Origin: Oscillospiraceae bacterium
Lineage (GTDB): Bacteria > Bacillota > Clostridia > Oscillospirales > CAG-272
Direction: 5' to 3'
Length of the DNA stretch: 59,282 nucleotides
NCBI GenBank assembly: GCA_015063895.1
Contig: SVTG01000010.1
Coordinates: forward strand, 1 to 59,282
In this document: one piece after another, positions 34,313 through 45,100 of the stretch
How positions within the stretch are numbered: position 1 is the stretch's first letter
Layout of the letters: each line of letters begins with the position of its first letter
The notes under the pieces: model-generated
What the model was told of the DNA's origin: nothing
Database searches by the model: none
What the model saw: the letters and a program-made list of their open reading frames with translations, nothing else
Program-made: the position numbers and the translations under genes

Positions 34313-36553
34313 ATGCAGGAGATAACCGTTTTTGATCGCTTTGCGCCCTTTGTGCGCGAATATATCTGGTCGCACGGGTGGGAAAGCCTGCGTGCCGTAC
34401 AGGTGGCGGCGGCACAGGTGATCTTTGATACCGATCACCATCTTTTGCTCACCAGCACGACGGCCAGCGGCAAGACCGAGGCCGCGTTCTTTCCGATCCT
34501 GACCGAGCTTTACGAGCGCCCCGCACGGGGCATTGCCGTTTTGTACGTGGCGCCCCTCAAGAGCCTCATTAACGACCAGTTTGGCCGTATGGAGGAGCTG
34601 CTGCGCGAAAGCGGTATTCCCGTGACGCACTGGCACGGGGACGTTGCCGCCTCGCACAAGAAAAAGCTCCTTGCATGCCCTGAGGGCATCTTGCAGATCA
34701 CGCCCGAGTCGCTTGAAAGCATGCTCATCAACCGCTCAAACGATATACCGCGCCTGTTTGGCGATCTGCGCTTTGTGGTGATCGACGAGGTGCATACCCT
34801 CACGGGTGCCGATCGCGGCAATCAGATACAGTGCCAGCTTTCGCGCATCGCGCGTCTGATCGGGCATCAGCCGCGCCGCGTGGGGCTTTCCGCCACCGTG
34901 GGCGATCCGCAGCAGGCGGCCGAGTGGCTGTCGGGCGACAGCGGCATTCTCTGTGAGGTGCCCACCCTGCCGCCTGCGGCGCTTCGCTGGCGTCTGGGGC
35001 TTGAGCATTTTTTCTTTGCCAATGCCGACCCCGACCAAAGCGACGACAAAAAGCCCCTTGACGGGGGCGAAAACAGCCCGCTTGACGCAGGATATGAATA
35101 TATGTACGATTGCGTGAAGGATAAAAAGGCGTTGGTGTTTTCAAACTCGCGTGAGGAGACCGAGTATCTGACGGCTACCTTCCGTCAGATCGCCGCGCGC
35201 CGCCACGACAAGGATAGGTTTTATATCCACCACGGCAATCTCTCCGCCGCCCTGCGTGAGGACGCCGAGCGCCGTATGAAAAGTGACGAGGAGCACGCCG
35301 TTACGTGCGCCACGGTCACCATGGAGCTGGGCATTGATATCGGGCGCCTTGAGCGCGTGCTGCAAAGCGACGCGCCGACGTCGGTGTGCAGCTTTTTACA
35401 GCGCCTGGGGCGCTCGGGCAGGCGCGATGCACCGCCCGAGATGATGATGGTCTTTCGCGAGGAGGACCCCTTGCCAAACACCCCCCTGCCGCAGCTGCTG
35501 CCCTGGGGGCTGCTGCGCGCCATTGCCATTGTGCAGCTCTATCTGGAGGAGCGCTTTATCGAGCCGCCGCGCCGCAAAAAAATGCCGATGAGCCTCTTGT
35601 TTCATCAGACCTTAAGCGTGCTCGCTGCCTCGGGTGAGCGCACGCCGAGGGCACTCGCGGAGCAGATCCTGAAAATGCCCCCCTTTACGGCGGTGGCGCG
35701 TGAGGATTATCGCGCGCTGCTCGTGCACATGGTGACCGACGGCTTTTTGGAGCTGACCGAGCAAAAGGGGCTGATCGTGGGGCTTGCGGGTGAGCGCTTA
35801 CTGCGCAGCTTTCAGTTTTACGCCGTTTTTAAGGACAGTGAGGACTTTACCGTACGCGCCACGGGCGAGCATGGCACCGCCGAGGAGATCGGCACCATCA
35901 CGACGCCACCCCCCGTCGGTGACCGCTTTGCGCTGGCAGGGCGCGTATGGGAGGTGGAGGAGCTGGATATTGCGCGGCGCCTCGTTTACGTGCACGCGGT
36001 GGCAGGAAAGATGGAGGTATCGTGGCCGGGCGATTACGGTGAAATTCACACCAGGATCTTACAGCGTATGCGCCGTGTGCTGGCGGAGGATACCGACTAT
36101 CCGTATCTGAAGCCAAACGCCAAGCACCGTCTTGACGTGGCAAGGCATCTGGCGCGCAACACGGGTGTGACTGAAAAAATGCTTCTGCATCTCGGGGGGC
36201 GCACGTGGTGCCTTTTCCCGTGGCTGGGCACGCGTGGCTTTCGCACGCTGCGCCGCACGCTGACGGCAAATGCCGCCGCACTTGGTGTGTCGGGCATCGA
36301 ATATGAGGGGTGCTGTTATTTGAAATTCCATCTTGACGGCGACGGCGCCACCCTGGCTGCCCGTCTTTCGGTACTCGGGGAGGAGGGGATCCATGCCGCC
36401 GAGCTTGTCGGTGCCGCCGAGCTGCCCCTGTTTGATAAATTTGATGCGCTGCTGCCGCGCGAGCTCTTGCAAAAGGCCTTTGCTACCGACCGCCTGGATA
36501 CCGTCGAGGCGGCAGGCGTGCTCCGCGCCCTTGGGAACGAATGGGGCGTGTAA
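34313..36553 (+). CDS. Lhr/BrxHI-like superfamily 2 DEAD/DEAH-box helicase
   Basis: 746 residues with the SF2 motifs in order: Q-like VQVAAAQ, TTASGKTEAAF (I, residues 49-56), VAPLKSLINDQ (Ia), TPESLE (Ib), DEVH (II, 158-161), GLSATVGDP (III, 193), LVFSNSREETEYL (IV), ATVTMELGIDIG (V) and FLQRLGRSGRRD (VI). The remaining 370 residues include Lhr-like winged-helix and beta domains. BrxHI of some BREX types is the nearest functional relative I can name. It translocates on nucleic acid with ATP. It ends the three-gene operon; no nuclease or methylase domain is visible in it. Confidence 0.9.
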   Translation: MQEITVFDRFAPFVREYIWSHGWESLRAVQVAAAQVIFDTDHHLLLTSTTASGKTEAAFFPILTELYERPARGIAVLYVAPLKSLINDQFGRMEELLRESGIPVTHWHGDVAASHKKKLLACPEGILQITPESLESMLINRSNDIPRLFGDLRFVVIDEVHTLTGADRGNQIQCQLSRIARLIGHQPRRVGLSATVGDPQQAAEWLSGDSGILCEVPTLPPAALRWRLGLEHFFFANADPDQSDDKKPLDGGENSPLDAGYEYMYDCVKDKKALVFSNSREETEYLTATFRQIAARRHDKDRFYIHHGNLSAALREDAERRMKSDEEHAVTCATVTMELGIDIGRLERVLQSDAPTSVCSFLQRLGRSGRRDAPPEMMMVFREEDPLPNTPLPQLLPWGLLRAIAIVQLYLEERFIEPPRRKKMPMSLLFHQTLSVLAASGERTPRALAEQILKMPPFTAVAREDYRALLVHMVTDGFLELTEQKGLIVGLAGERLLRSFQFYAVFKDSEDFTVRATGEHGTAEEIGTITTPPPVGDRFALAGRVWEVEELDIARRLVYVHAVAGKMEVSWPGDYGEIHTRILQRMRRVLAEDTDYPYLKPNAKHRLDVARHLARNTGVTEKMLLHLGGRTWCLFPWLGTRGFRTLRRTLTANAAALGVSGIEYEGCCYLKFHLDGDGATLAARLSVLGEEGIHAAELVGAAELPLFDKFDALLPRELLQKAFATDRLDTVEAAGVLRALGNEWGV

Positions 36554-37010
36554 GGGCGTTTGTTTGTGGCACGTCCGGGAATAGACGATAAACGGACGAC
36601 CGATGGTCGCCCCTACAAGCGTAGGTTTTCTTTTGTCGTGTATGCCATGTAAAAGGTTTACATTCGTAGGGGCGTGCATTGCACGTCCGAAAACGACCGA
36701 TGCGGACGACCGATCAACGGACGACCGATGGTCGCCCCTACAAGCGTAGGTTTTCTTTTGTCGCGTATGCCGTGTAAAAGTTTACATTCGTAGGGGCGTG
36801 CATTGCACGTCCGAAAACGACCGATGAATGCCTTGCCGCAAACGGACGACCGATGGTCGCCCCTACAAGGGATAACGATGCCCACACGAACGGCGTAAAA
36901 AATTGACCGTAGGGGCGTGCATGGCACGTCCGAAAACGACCGATGCGGACGCCCGATGCGGACGCCCGATGCGGACGACCGATAAACGGACGACCGATGG
37001 TCGCCCCTAC
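36554..37010. repeat. REP-type palindrome array, left part (about 125-bp period)
   Basis: Heads GTAGGGGCGTGCATTGCACG start at 36666 and 36790, with a variant (ATGGCACG) at 36909. Tails CGACCGATGGTCGCCCCTAC end at 36616, 36741, 36866 and 37010. A spacer AAGCGTAGGTTTTCTTTTGT lies between units. Head and tail are near inverted complements and each has an internal palindrome. No gene. Confidence 0.88.
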
Positions 37011-37040
37011 ACGCTCGGCATTCACCCCTATAAACAAATT

Positions 37041-37081
37041 ACGGCAGAGGAATTGCTTACTCTGCCGTTTTGTGTTATAAT
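37041..37081 (+). promoter_or_regulatory. Hairpin overlapping the RAYT promoter
   Basis: TTGCTT (37053), 17 bp, TATAAT (37076-37081) is a good promoter directly before the transposase start. The -35 lies in the loop of ACGGCAGAG/CTCTGCCGT, a terminator-like hairpin with a short T-run (37041-37071). Confidence 0.6.
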
Positions 37082-37091
37082 GATTTGGGTG

Positions 37092-37598
37092 ATGAAAATG
37101 AATGATGAAAAAAATTGGCCACGGCGTAAGCATATCCGCCTTGAAAATTATGATTACAGCGCATCAGGGGGGTATTTTCTCACAATATGTACGTCGCAAC
37201 GGCGTAATTATTTTTGGGAGAATGTAGGGGCGACCATTGGTCGTCCGAGTGACGTTGTTTTGTCGCATTATGGAAAAATTGTGGATGAAGCTATCCATAA
37301 TATTTCGTCGATCTATCCTGCGATAGAGCTTGATTGCTACGTGATCATGCCCGATCATATCCATTTATTGCTGATTGTTCATTCTGATGAATACGGACGA
37401 CCGATGGTCGCCCCTACCATGTCAAGAGTGGTGCAGCAATTAAAGGGCTATGTGACAAAACGCATTGGTTGTGTTATTTGGCAGAAGCTTTTTGTTGATC
37501 ATGTTATCAGAAACCGAAAGGATTATGAAGAACATGTCAGGTATATTGCCGAAAATCCTATGCGGTGGCGTTGTGATGACTTGCACGCAATGGAATAA
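37092..37598 (+). CDS. REP-associated tyrosine transposase (RAYT, Y1-HUH)
   Basis: 168 residues of the Y1_Tnp/IS200-like family, RAYT branch. KHIRLENYDYSASGGYFLTI opens the fold, the HUH motif is MPDHIHLLL (His 89 and 91), a candidate catalytic Tyr is in LKGYVTK (120), and WQKLFVDHVIRNRKDYEEHV and YIAENPMRW are the family tail. RAYTs nick and move flanking palindromic REP sequences as single strands. Here REP arrays stand on both sides, and two REP palindromes lie inside the gene itself (37224-37247 and 37394-37417, in opposite orientation), read in frame as VGATIGRP and GRPMVAPT. The upstream in-frame extension is only translated repeat, so I start at 37092 (37098 is also possible). Confidence 0.9.
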   Translation: MKMNDEKNWPRRKHIRLENYDYSASGGYFLTICTSQRRNYFWENVGATIGRPSDVVLSHYGKIVDEAIHNISSIYPAIELDCYVIMPDHIHLLLIVHSDEYGRPMVAPTMSRVVQQLKGYVTKRIGCVIWQKLFVDHVIRNRKDYEEHVRYIAENPMRWRCDDLHAME

Positions 37599-37618
37599 CG
37601 AGGCGGTACACCATGTAA

Positions 37619-38083
37619 AAGGTTTACCTTCGTAGGGGCGTGCATTGCACGTCCGCGAATAGACGATAAACGGACGCCCGATGCGGACGACCGATGGTCG
37701 CCCCTACAAGCGTAGATTTTCTTTTGTCGTGTACGCCATGTAAAAGGTGTATATTCGTAGGGGCGTGCATTGCACGTCCGAAAACGACCGATGAATGCCT
37801 TGCCGCAAACGGACGACCGATGGTCGCCCCTACAAGCGTAGATTTTCTTTTGTCGTGTATGCCATGTAAAAGGTTTACCTTCGTAGGGGCGTGCATTGCA
37901 CGTCCGCGAATAGACGATAGGCGACGACCAATAAACGGACGACCGATGGTCGCCCCTACAAGCGTAGGTTTTCTTTTGTCGTGTATGCCATGTAAAGGTT
38001 TACATTCGTAGGGGCGTGCATTGCACGTCCGGAACGACCGATGAATGCCTTGTCGCAAACGGACGACCGATGGTCGCCCCTAC
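37619..38083. repeat. REP-type palindrome array, right part
   Basis: Heads start at 37632, 37757, 37883 and 38008 (period 125-126 bp); tails end at 37707, 37833, 37959 and 38083. Between units the spacer ACAAGCGTAG(A/G)TTTTCTTTT and GCCATGTAAA is kept. No gene. Confidence 0.9.
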
Positions 38084-38111
38084 ATAGAAGATCCCCTGCG
38101 CAAACAAATAA

Positions 38112-38158
38112 AAAGAGAGCAGATCGGTCAAAAAACCGAAGCGCTCTCTTTTTTTATT
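38112..38158. terminator. Hairpin with T-run after the REP array
   Basis: AAAGAGAGC and GCTCTCTTTTTTT pair around an inner stem (CGGT/ACCG). It lies just past the stop of the leftward small membrane-protein gene and carries A-run and T-run on the two sides. Confidence 0.75.
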
Positions 38159-38161
38159 CTC

Positions 38162-38422
38162 TTATTTCCTATGTAGCTTGTTGTGCTGATAGCGCAGCAG
38201 CAGGGCGGTCACGGTTGCAATGGTAATGCCTGCGGCGGGGTATTCAAGCAATGCCCCGTAATAGGCCGCCTCGGCGACGGTCAGCACCCCCTCGCGCTGT
38301 ACCAAAAACAAAATACCGCACAGCACCAGTAAAACAAGCGGCAGGGAGATCCATAGCATCAGCTCGGGTGCCCGCGCGCGCCACCGTCGCCGCCATGCGG
38401 CCATATATTCCTTTTTTCTCAT
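38162..38422 (-). CDS. Small membrane protein of unknown function
   Basis: 86 residues. A basic head (RKKEYMAAWRRRWRARAPE) is followed by two membrane spans (LMLWISLPLVLLVLCGILFLV and YPAAGITIATVTALLL). No family recognised. GGAAAG lies about 13 bp before the ATG, a weak site. The terminator at its end and the uninterrupted membrane pattern support a real gene. Confidence 0.6.
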   Translation of the reverse strand: MRKKEYMAAWRRRWRARAPELMLWISLPLVLLVLCGILFLVQREGVLTVAEAAYYGALLEYPAAGITIATVTALLLRYQHNKLHRK

Positions 38423-38456
38423 ATTTATACAATTCTTTCCAAAATGAATATTTTCA

Positions 38457-38481
38457 GCCCCGATACTGTATCGGGGCTTCT
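38457..38481. other. Short GC-rich hairpin, function unclear
   Basis: AGCCCCGATAC/GTATCGGGGCT is a perfect stem between the small membrane-protein gene and 38784. There is no gene on either strand whose end it would mark. The remaining 38482-38783 shows no gene. Confidence 0.5.
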
Positions 38482-38783
38482 TACATTATATAATACGGGC
38501 TCTTTTCTTGCAATACAAAGATTTTTCCGTATCTGACACACTTTGGCAGATGATATAAATTTTCGCACCGCGCCATGCGATTTTGCATATTTGCTGAATG
38601 TTTTTTGCTAAAAATGCATAAATGTCGCGCGCCGCGCTCGGCCAAAAGAAAATTCTCCCGCTTTTTGTGGTAATATTGCACAAAATCCACCCAAAGCAGC
38701 ACGAATACACCGCAAGAGCCTGCCCCTTTGCGCGATATAGTAGAAGGACGGCAGAATTTTTGACAATGAAAAGGAAATCGCCT

Positions 38784-39059
38784 ATGAAAGTTTGTTTGCT
38801 TCACAAGCGTCAAAGCACGCCCGTCATCTTGGAGAAACGCGATGCGTACGTGGGTGGGCATCGCATCATCTATACACTTGTTTTTTCACCCCGTTCGGGT
38901 GTTTTTGAGGTCAGCGCCGCGCAGGAGGGTGGCACCGCCGTGACGGAGCCCCTCGGGCAAGGTGCGGCTGCGGCCACCGCGCTTTTTGAAGCGCTTGTCA
39001 CCCACGGGGTGGCGCCTTGCCACGTGTCTGACGTCATTTTGGACCTCTTGTGCGAATAA
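38784..39059 (+). CDS. Small conserved-looking protein, possibly DUF6514-like
   Basis: 91 residues starting MKVCLLHKRQSTPVILEKRD, with a Tyr/Phe-rich beta segment (HRIIYTLVFSPRSGVFEVSA) and a tail ALFEALVTHGVAPCHVSDVI. The tail pattern (L...LV...V.P.H..DV..D) recalls the clostridial DUF6514 family, but I hold this weakly. AAAGGA precedes the ATG by 8 bp. It stands 123 bp before nrdR, which has its own promoter. Confidence 0.55.
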   Translation: MKVCLLHKRQSTPVILEKRDAYVGGHRIIYTLVFSPRSGVFEVSAAQEGGTAVTEPLGQGAAAATALFEALVTHGVAPCHVSDVILDLLCE

Positions 39060-39105
39060 AGTGCTGTATGGGGGCGACTTTTCGCGTTTTTTTGCAAAAA
39101 TATAC

Positions 39106-39134
39106 TTTACAAATCGCATCTTTTATGCTATAAT
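39106..39134 (+). promoter_or_regulatory. Promoter of nrdR
   Basis: TTTACA, 17 bp, TATAAT. Confidence 0.8.
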
Positions 39135-39182
39135 ATCGCTAATATTTTAAAGAAAGGTGCGCGTGTAGCGCAAGGAACCGAA

Positions 39183-39629
39183 ATGAAGTGTCCCAACTGC
39201 GGTTTTCAAGATAGCAAGGTGATCGATTCCCGCCCCATTGAGGAGGGGAACAGCATTCGCCGCCGTCGTGAGTGTCTTTGCTGTCAGAAACGCTTTACCA
39301 CCTTTGAGGTGATCGAGTCTATGCAAATTTTAGTGGTCAAAAAGAGTGGCAAAAAGGAGCTCTTTGACCGTTCCAAGATGCTTTCGGGCATTATGAAGGC
39401 CTGCCAGAAGCGCCCCGTCAACGGTGAGGAGATCGCCGCCGAGATCGAGGCTGAATTGCAAAATTCGCTGGTTCAGGAGGTCACCTCGCGCGAGCTGGGT
39501 GAAATGATCATGAAAAAGCTCAAGGAGCGCGACGACGTTGCCTACGTGCGCTTTGCGTCGGTTTACCGCGAGTTTAAGGATCTTGATACCTTCTTGGCCG
39601 AATTGAAGGAACTGAAGGAACGCAAATAA
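39183..39629 (+). CDS. nrdR: Transcriptional repressor NrdR
   Basis: 148 residues, the family length. The zinc ribbon is MKCPNCGFQDSKVIDSRP with CLCCQKRFTTFE (four Cys). The ATP-cone follows (VVKKSGKKELFDRSKMLSGI, KACQKRPV) with VTSRELGEMIMKKL and DDVAYVRFASVYREF. It senses ATP/dATP and represses ribonucleotide reductase genes. Monocistronic, with a terminator 28 bp downstream. Confidence 0.97.
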   Translation: MKCPNCGFQDSKVIDSRPIEEGNSIRRRRECLCCQKRFTTFEVIESMQILVVKKSGKKELFDRSKMLSGIMKACQKRPVNGEEIAAEIEAELQNSLVQEVTSRELGEMIMKKLKERDDVAYVRFASVYREFKDLDTFLAELKELKERK

Positions 39630-39653
39630 AACAGGGCAGCTCCGTCTGCCATC

Positions 39654-39687
39654 AAAGAGCCGCCGTGCATCGCACGGCGGCTCTTTT
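39654..39687 (+). terminator. Intrinsic terminator of nrdR
   Basis: AAAGAGCCGCCGTGC/GCACGGCGGCTCTTTT, a perfect long stem with T-run. Confidence 0.92.
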
Positions 39688-39775
39688 GCTCGTGTGGCAG
39701 CTGCGGATCACACGGGTGGCGAAGTGCCTTACGGTGGCGCTGCGCGGGGTAGCGTTACACGTTACGCATTACACG

Positions 39776-41092
<1,317 letters not shown>

Positions 41093-41144
41093 TTATGTTT
41101 TGCCAAAAAGCGTGCATTTATGCCAAGGAAATCGCAAAAAAGGG

Positions 41145-41173
41145 TGTACAAACACGTTTTTATATGTTATAAT
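41145..41173 (+). promoter_or_regulatory. Promoter of the rlmB gene cluster
   Basis: TGTACA, 17 bp, TATAAT, 58 bp before the rlmB start. Confidence 0.7.
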
Positions 41174-41230
41174 AAAGTTTAAAAGACATAATGCGCGCAA
41201 GAGTGCGCGCCCGATACGTGAGGTTAAAAA

Positions 41231-42094
41231 ATGCAAAAGGATTATAGCACCAAGAAAAAACGCGAAAATTTTGACAAGGGCAAGGGCTTTGCACGTGCCA
41301 ACCCTGCCCGTGTGCCCCGTGAGGGGGCGCGAGCGGGTGCTTGTGACGCGGCACCCCTTGAGGGAGGCGCCGTCATCGGCCGTAACGCCGTGCGCGAGCT
41401 CCTGAGATCCGGGCGTGCCGTGGATAAGCTGCTGGTGCAAAGCGGTGAGCGCGAGGGGGCGCTGGTGCCCCTGGTCGGCGAGGCGATCGCACGCGGTATC
41501 CCCGTGGTGGAGACCGAGCGCCGCAAAATGGATATGCTGGCAGGTCACGTGCCTCATCAGGGCATTATCGCGATGGCAGCCGAAAAGGAATACGTGTCGG
41601 TAGAGGATATTTTAAAGATCGCGGCCGCCCGTGGCGAAAAGCCGCTTGTGGTGATCGCCGACGGCATAGCCGACCCTCACAATCTCGGTGCCGTCATTCG
41701 CTGTGCCGAGGGGTGCGGCGCACACGGCCTGATTATCCCCAAGCGCCACGCCGTGGGTCTTACCCCCGTGGTCACCAAGGCCTCTGCCGGTGCTATTGAG
41801 CATCTGGCGATCGCTAAGGTCACCAATATTGCCGCAACCGTGGAAAAATTGAAGGAGGCAGGACTCTGGATCTTTGCCGCCGAGGCAGGGGGCAGTGATT
41901 TCAGAGAAACCGATATGAACGTGCCCGCCGCCATCGTGCTTGGCAGCGAGGGATCGGGCGTGTCGGAGCTGGTGCGAAAAAAGAGCGATTTTATCGTGTC
42001 TATCCCCATGTACGGCAGGGTAAATTCCTTTAACGTATCGACCGCGGCCGCGGTCCTGCTGTGCGAAGCGGCCTATCAGCAGCGTAAGGGCTGA
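41231..42094 (+). CDS. rlmB: SpoU/TrmH-family 2'-O-methyltransferase, RlmB-type
   Basis: 287 residues. A basic, disordered N-terminus of about 45 residues precedes the L30e-like substrate-binding domain (VIGRNAVRELLRSGRAVDKL, HQGIIAMAAEKEYVSV). The SPOUT domain has the three family motifs: ADGIADPHNLGAVIRCAEG, AAIVLGSEGSGVSELVRKK and IPMYGRVNSFNVSTAAAVLL. It methylates a ribose in 23S rRNA (G2251 type) or tRNA. First gene of a run that continues with the P-type-ATPase-like protein 44 bp on. Confidence 0.94.
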   Translation: MQKDYSTKKKRENFDKGKGFARANPARVPREGARAGACDAAPLEGGAVIGRNAVRELLRSGRAVDKLLVQSGEREGALVPLVGEAIARGIPVVETERRKMDMLAGHVPHQGIIAMAAEKEYVSVEDILKIAAARGEKPLVVIADGIADPHNLGAVIRCAEGCGAHGLIIPKRHAVGLTPVVTKASAGAIEHLAIAKVTNIAATVEKLKEAGLWIFAAEAGGSDFRETDMNVPAAIVLGSEGSGVSELVRKKSDFIVSIPMYGRVNSFNVSTAAAVLLCEAAYQQRKG

Positions 42095-42138
42095 TCCCGA
42101 CCCACTTGAAAAATGAAAGCAAAGGAGGCGTGAATTTG

Positions 42139-45100
42139 ATGGCAGAGGAAAGAAAGACCGATTTTTCGGAGGCCGATCTCGTGATGCAGCAGCTGCGTGC
42201 ACAGTTAGAGGCGGACCGTGGCCTCTCTGCCGAGGTCGCCCCTGCTGAGGTGCCTTTGTCGGCACCGACGCATGACAAGGAAGAACGACAACCGCAGGAA
42301 CCGGAACAGGAACAAGAACAAAAACAAGAAACAAATATAGAAGAAAACGCACCCGTTGAGGCAGATACGCCCGTTGAGGAGGTTGCTGCCGAGGCAGAGG
42401 AGCCCGTAGAGGCAAATACGCCCGTAGAGGAGGCTGCTACCGAGGCAGAGGTGTCCGTTGAGGCCGCAGCGCCCGTTGAGGAGGTTGCTGCCGAGGCGGA
42501 GGCGCCCGTAGAGGCCGCAGCGCCCGTTGAGGAGGTCGCTGCCGAGGCGGAGGAGCCTGTTGAGGCCGCAGTGCCCGTTGAGGAGGTTGCTGCCGAGGCA
42601 GAGGCGCCCGTTTCTGCCGAGCCCGAGATCATATTGATCGAGGACGATACGCCCCTTGAGGTGGTGGAGGCCGAGGTGGAGGCCGCCGTGGCGCAAGCAC
42701 CGCAAAAGCGCAAGAAGCGTCTGCGTATACCGCGCTTTGACAGCATCTCGCGCATGGAGGCACCCGTGCCCCTTGACAGCACGGCAAGAGAAGAGAAGAA
42801 AAAACGCGCCGCAGCCCTTGCAGGCGAGGCCGAGGATAGCCTGTTCTGGCAGCAAACGCCCGTGGGGCAAGCGCCGCGCTATGCACCGCAACGCGGTGCC
42901 TCGGTGGTGGCTGCCGCCGCCGCAAAGGATCGCGGCAAGACGCATAGGCACCGTCCTGCGCCCAAGCCCAAAAACCCCGACGTGATCGAGGAGGAGGTGC
43001 TGGGGCTTACTCCCGATGCCGCGGTGCCTACGCCTGCCGTGAGGGGTGCGGCATTTGCAAAAGCCTCTCCCGTCGGAAAGAGCGCACCCGTGGCGGAAAA
43101 GGCCGCACCTGTGGTAGAAAAGACCGCACCCGTGGCGGAAAAGGCCACACCTGTGGCGAAAAAATCCGCTTTTGCAACAGAAAACGATCCTATTACCATA
43201 CCGAAAACGCCCCCCGTTTCGGCGCGTGCGCCGCAGCAAGCGGTAAGTGAAGTGTCCAAGCCCGTCGCGGACGTAACACCCGTCGCGGACGTGGCACCCG
43301 TCGCGGACGTGCCACCCGCCAAGGACGTAACACCCGTCGCGGACGTAACACCCGTCGCGGACGTAACACCCGTCGCGGACGTGGCACCCGTTGAGGAGGC
43401 GGCATCGGTGACGGCTGCGCCTGCTTTTGAGCAGCCCACGCCCGATACGGGCGCCGAAGCCGCACACGGTATGGATTTTCTGCATGCCTCACGCCGTCGC
43501 GGCTTACGCGGTCGCGCCATGCGCGAAAAAATGGCGCGCAAGAGCGAGGAAAATGCAGGCCTCACGGTAGAGCAGCTGCTCAGCGACATTTTTGGCGAGG
43601 GGCAGGGGCCTGCGGGGCACGCGTGGCTCTCGGCACAGGGCAAGGAGCCCACAGCGCCGACCGACAAGCAAGGTGCTCCCGTTGCCGTCGCGCCCGCTGC
43701 CGACCCGAACACCGCGGCCGCCCCCGACGTCGACGCACCGACGGTGGTGCTGGGCGGTCAGGCGCTGGTGCTGCCCGACGAGGCTGCGCTGGCCAAGGGA
43801 CAGCACCTGCCCGATACCCCCGATAGCGCGCAGGAGCGTGCGCCACAGGGCACTGACCCCGCCGAGGGTGAGCCCTCCCTTGCCGCTGAGGGTGAGGGTG
43901 AGGTGCCGCTGTTCTCCGCCTTTTCGGTACACAGAAGGCGCGATGGCGCTCTGCCGCGCCCGAAGCTCACCCGACGCTCAGCCGATCAGCTTGCCTTTAA
44001 GCGTCAGCTGGAGGAAAGTGAGCAGGAGCTCGAATTGCTGGTCGACCTCGATTACGAGGAGGAGCTTGGCGAGGTCATTGGCTTTGAAAAAATAAAGGCC
44101 TACCACGAGCGGCGCCTGAACGGTAAGCTTGAGCGCCGTGCCTCGAGCCGCCGTCACAGGCAAAAATATGAATATACCGCCCATGCACACGATATCGGGC
44201 TGTCTAAGTTTTATGCCAAGCAGCGCCGCACGCATATCATCAGTCTTACTGTGATGGCATTTTTGCTGCTCGTGCTCTTTATGTTTGAGCGCTCGGCGGT
44301 GATCCGCTCCTTCTTTGGCGAGACCGCAGGCGATCTGCACGAGCCGCTGTATCTGGCTGTCGGACTTTTGCTCTTTTTGGTCGGCGTGTTTATGCTGCGC
44401 CGTCACCTGGTGGACGGTCTGTGGCAGCTGCTTTGTCTTACCCCGAACGACAATTCGCTTTGCGCCCTGGTGGTGCTGGTCACGCTTTGCTATCACGCGG
44501 TGCTCTTTTTCGTGCCGCTTGACGGCGCCATGACGCTTTTCCTCTCACCCGCGATGGCTAGCCTTTGCCTGCTGTCGCTTTCCGAGTTCTTTAACTGGTA
44601 TCGCGAGTTTTCAGCCTTCCGTGTGGTGTCCTCCAAGCAGCAAAAATACGCGCTTTTGCCCCGTGTATCGGTCGGCAGTAAGGAGAGCAGCGCGCGCCGA
44701 CGCTTGTTTGAAAACGAAACGCACACGCGCGTGTGGTACGTGCGCCCCGTCGGCTTTATCCGAAATTATTTTGCCAATACGAGGAAAAAGACAAACCATC
44801 AGCGCGCACTCGGCGCGCAGTTGTTGCTGCTCGCGGCCCTGTCGGTGGCGCTGGCGCTCTTCAAGCTGGCCATGGGCGGCAGTCTGCCCGACGCCGTACA
44901 TACCGCCTTCGTTTGCTTTTTGATCTCGGTGCCCGCCGTGTCGGTCCTGCTGACCTCCTTGCCCATGTTCTGCGGTGCCTGCCTTTGCCTTGGGCGCCGC
45001 GGCGCCATCATCGGGGAGCAGGCCGTGTACGAATCCGAGGGCAGCACCGAGCTGGTTCTGCCCGACAGCGCCTGCTTCAAGCAGATGCCCCACGAGCAGT

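Noticed and set aside
30624-36553. A complete BREX or DISARM system
   Set aside because: Only BrxD-like and BrxHI-like members are present; no PglX/PglZ, BrxA/B/C, DrmA-C or methylase is in the flanks.
36903-37091. Longer N-terminus for the transposase
   Set aside because: The extra residues are translated REP repeats; the promoter and family start lie at 37053-37092.
36554-38083. Regular repeats that could be taken for a CRISPR array
   Set aside because: Units of about 125 bp have conserved spacers, internal palindromes and head/tail inversion, and surround a RAYT gene; there are no unique spacers and no cas genes.
42205-43485. Long minus-strand open frame opposite the repetitive head of the P-type-like protein
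   Set aside because: Pure low-complexity mirror of the coding repeats, with no start signal.
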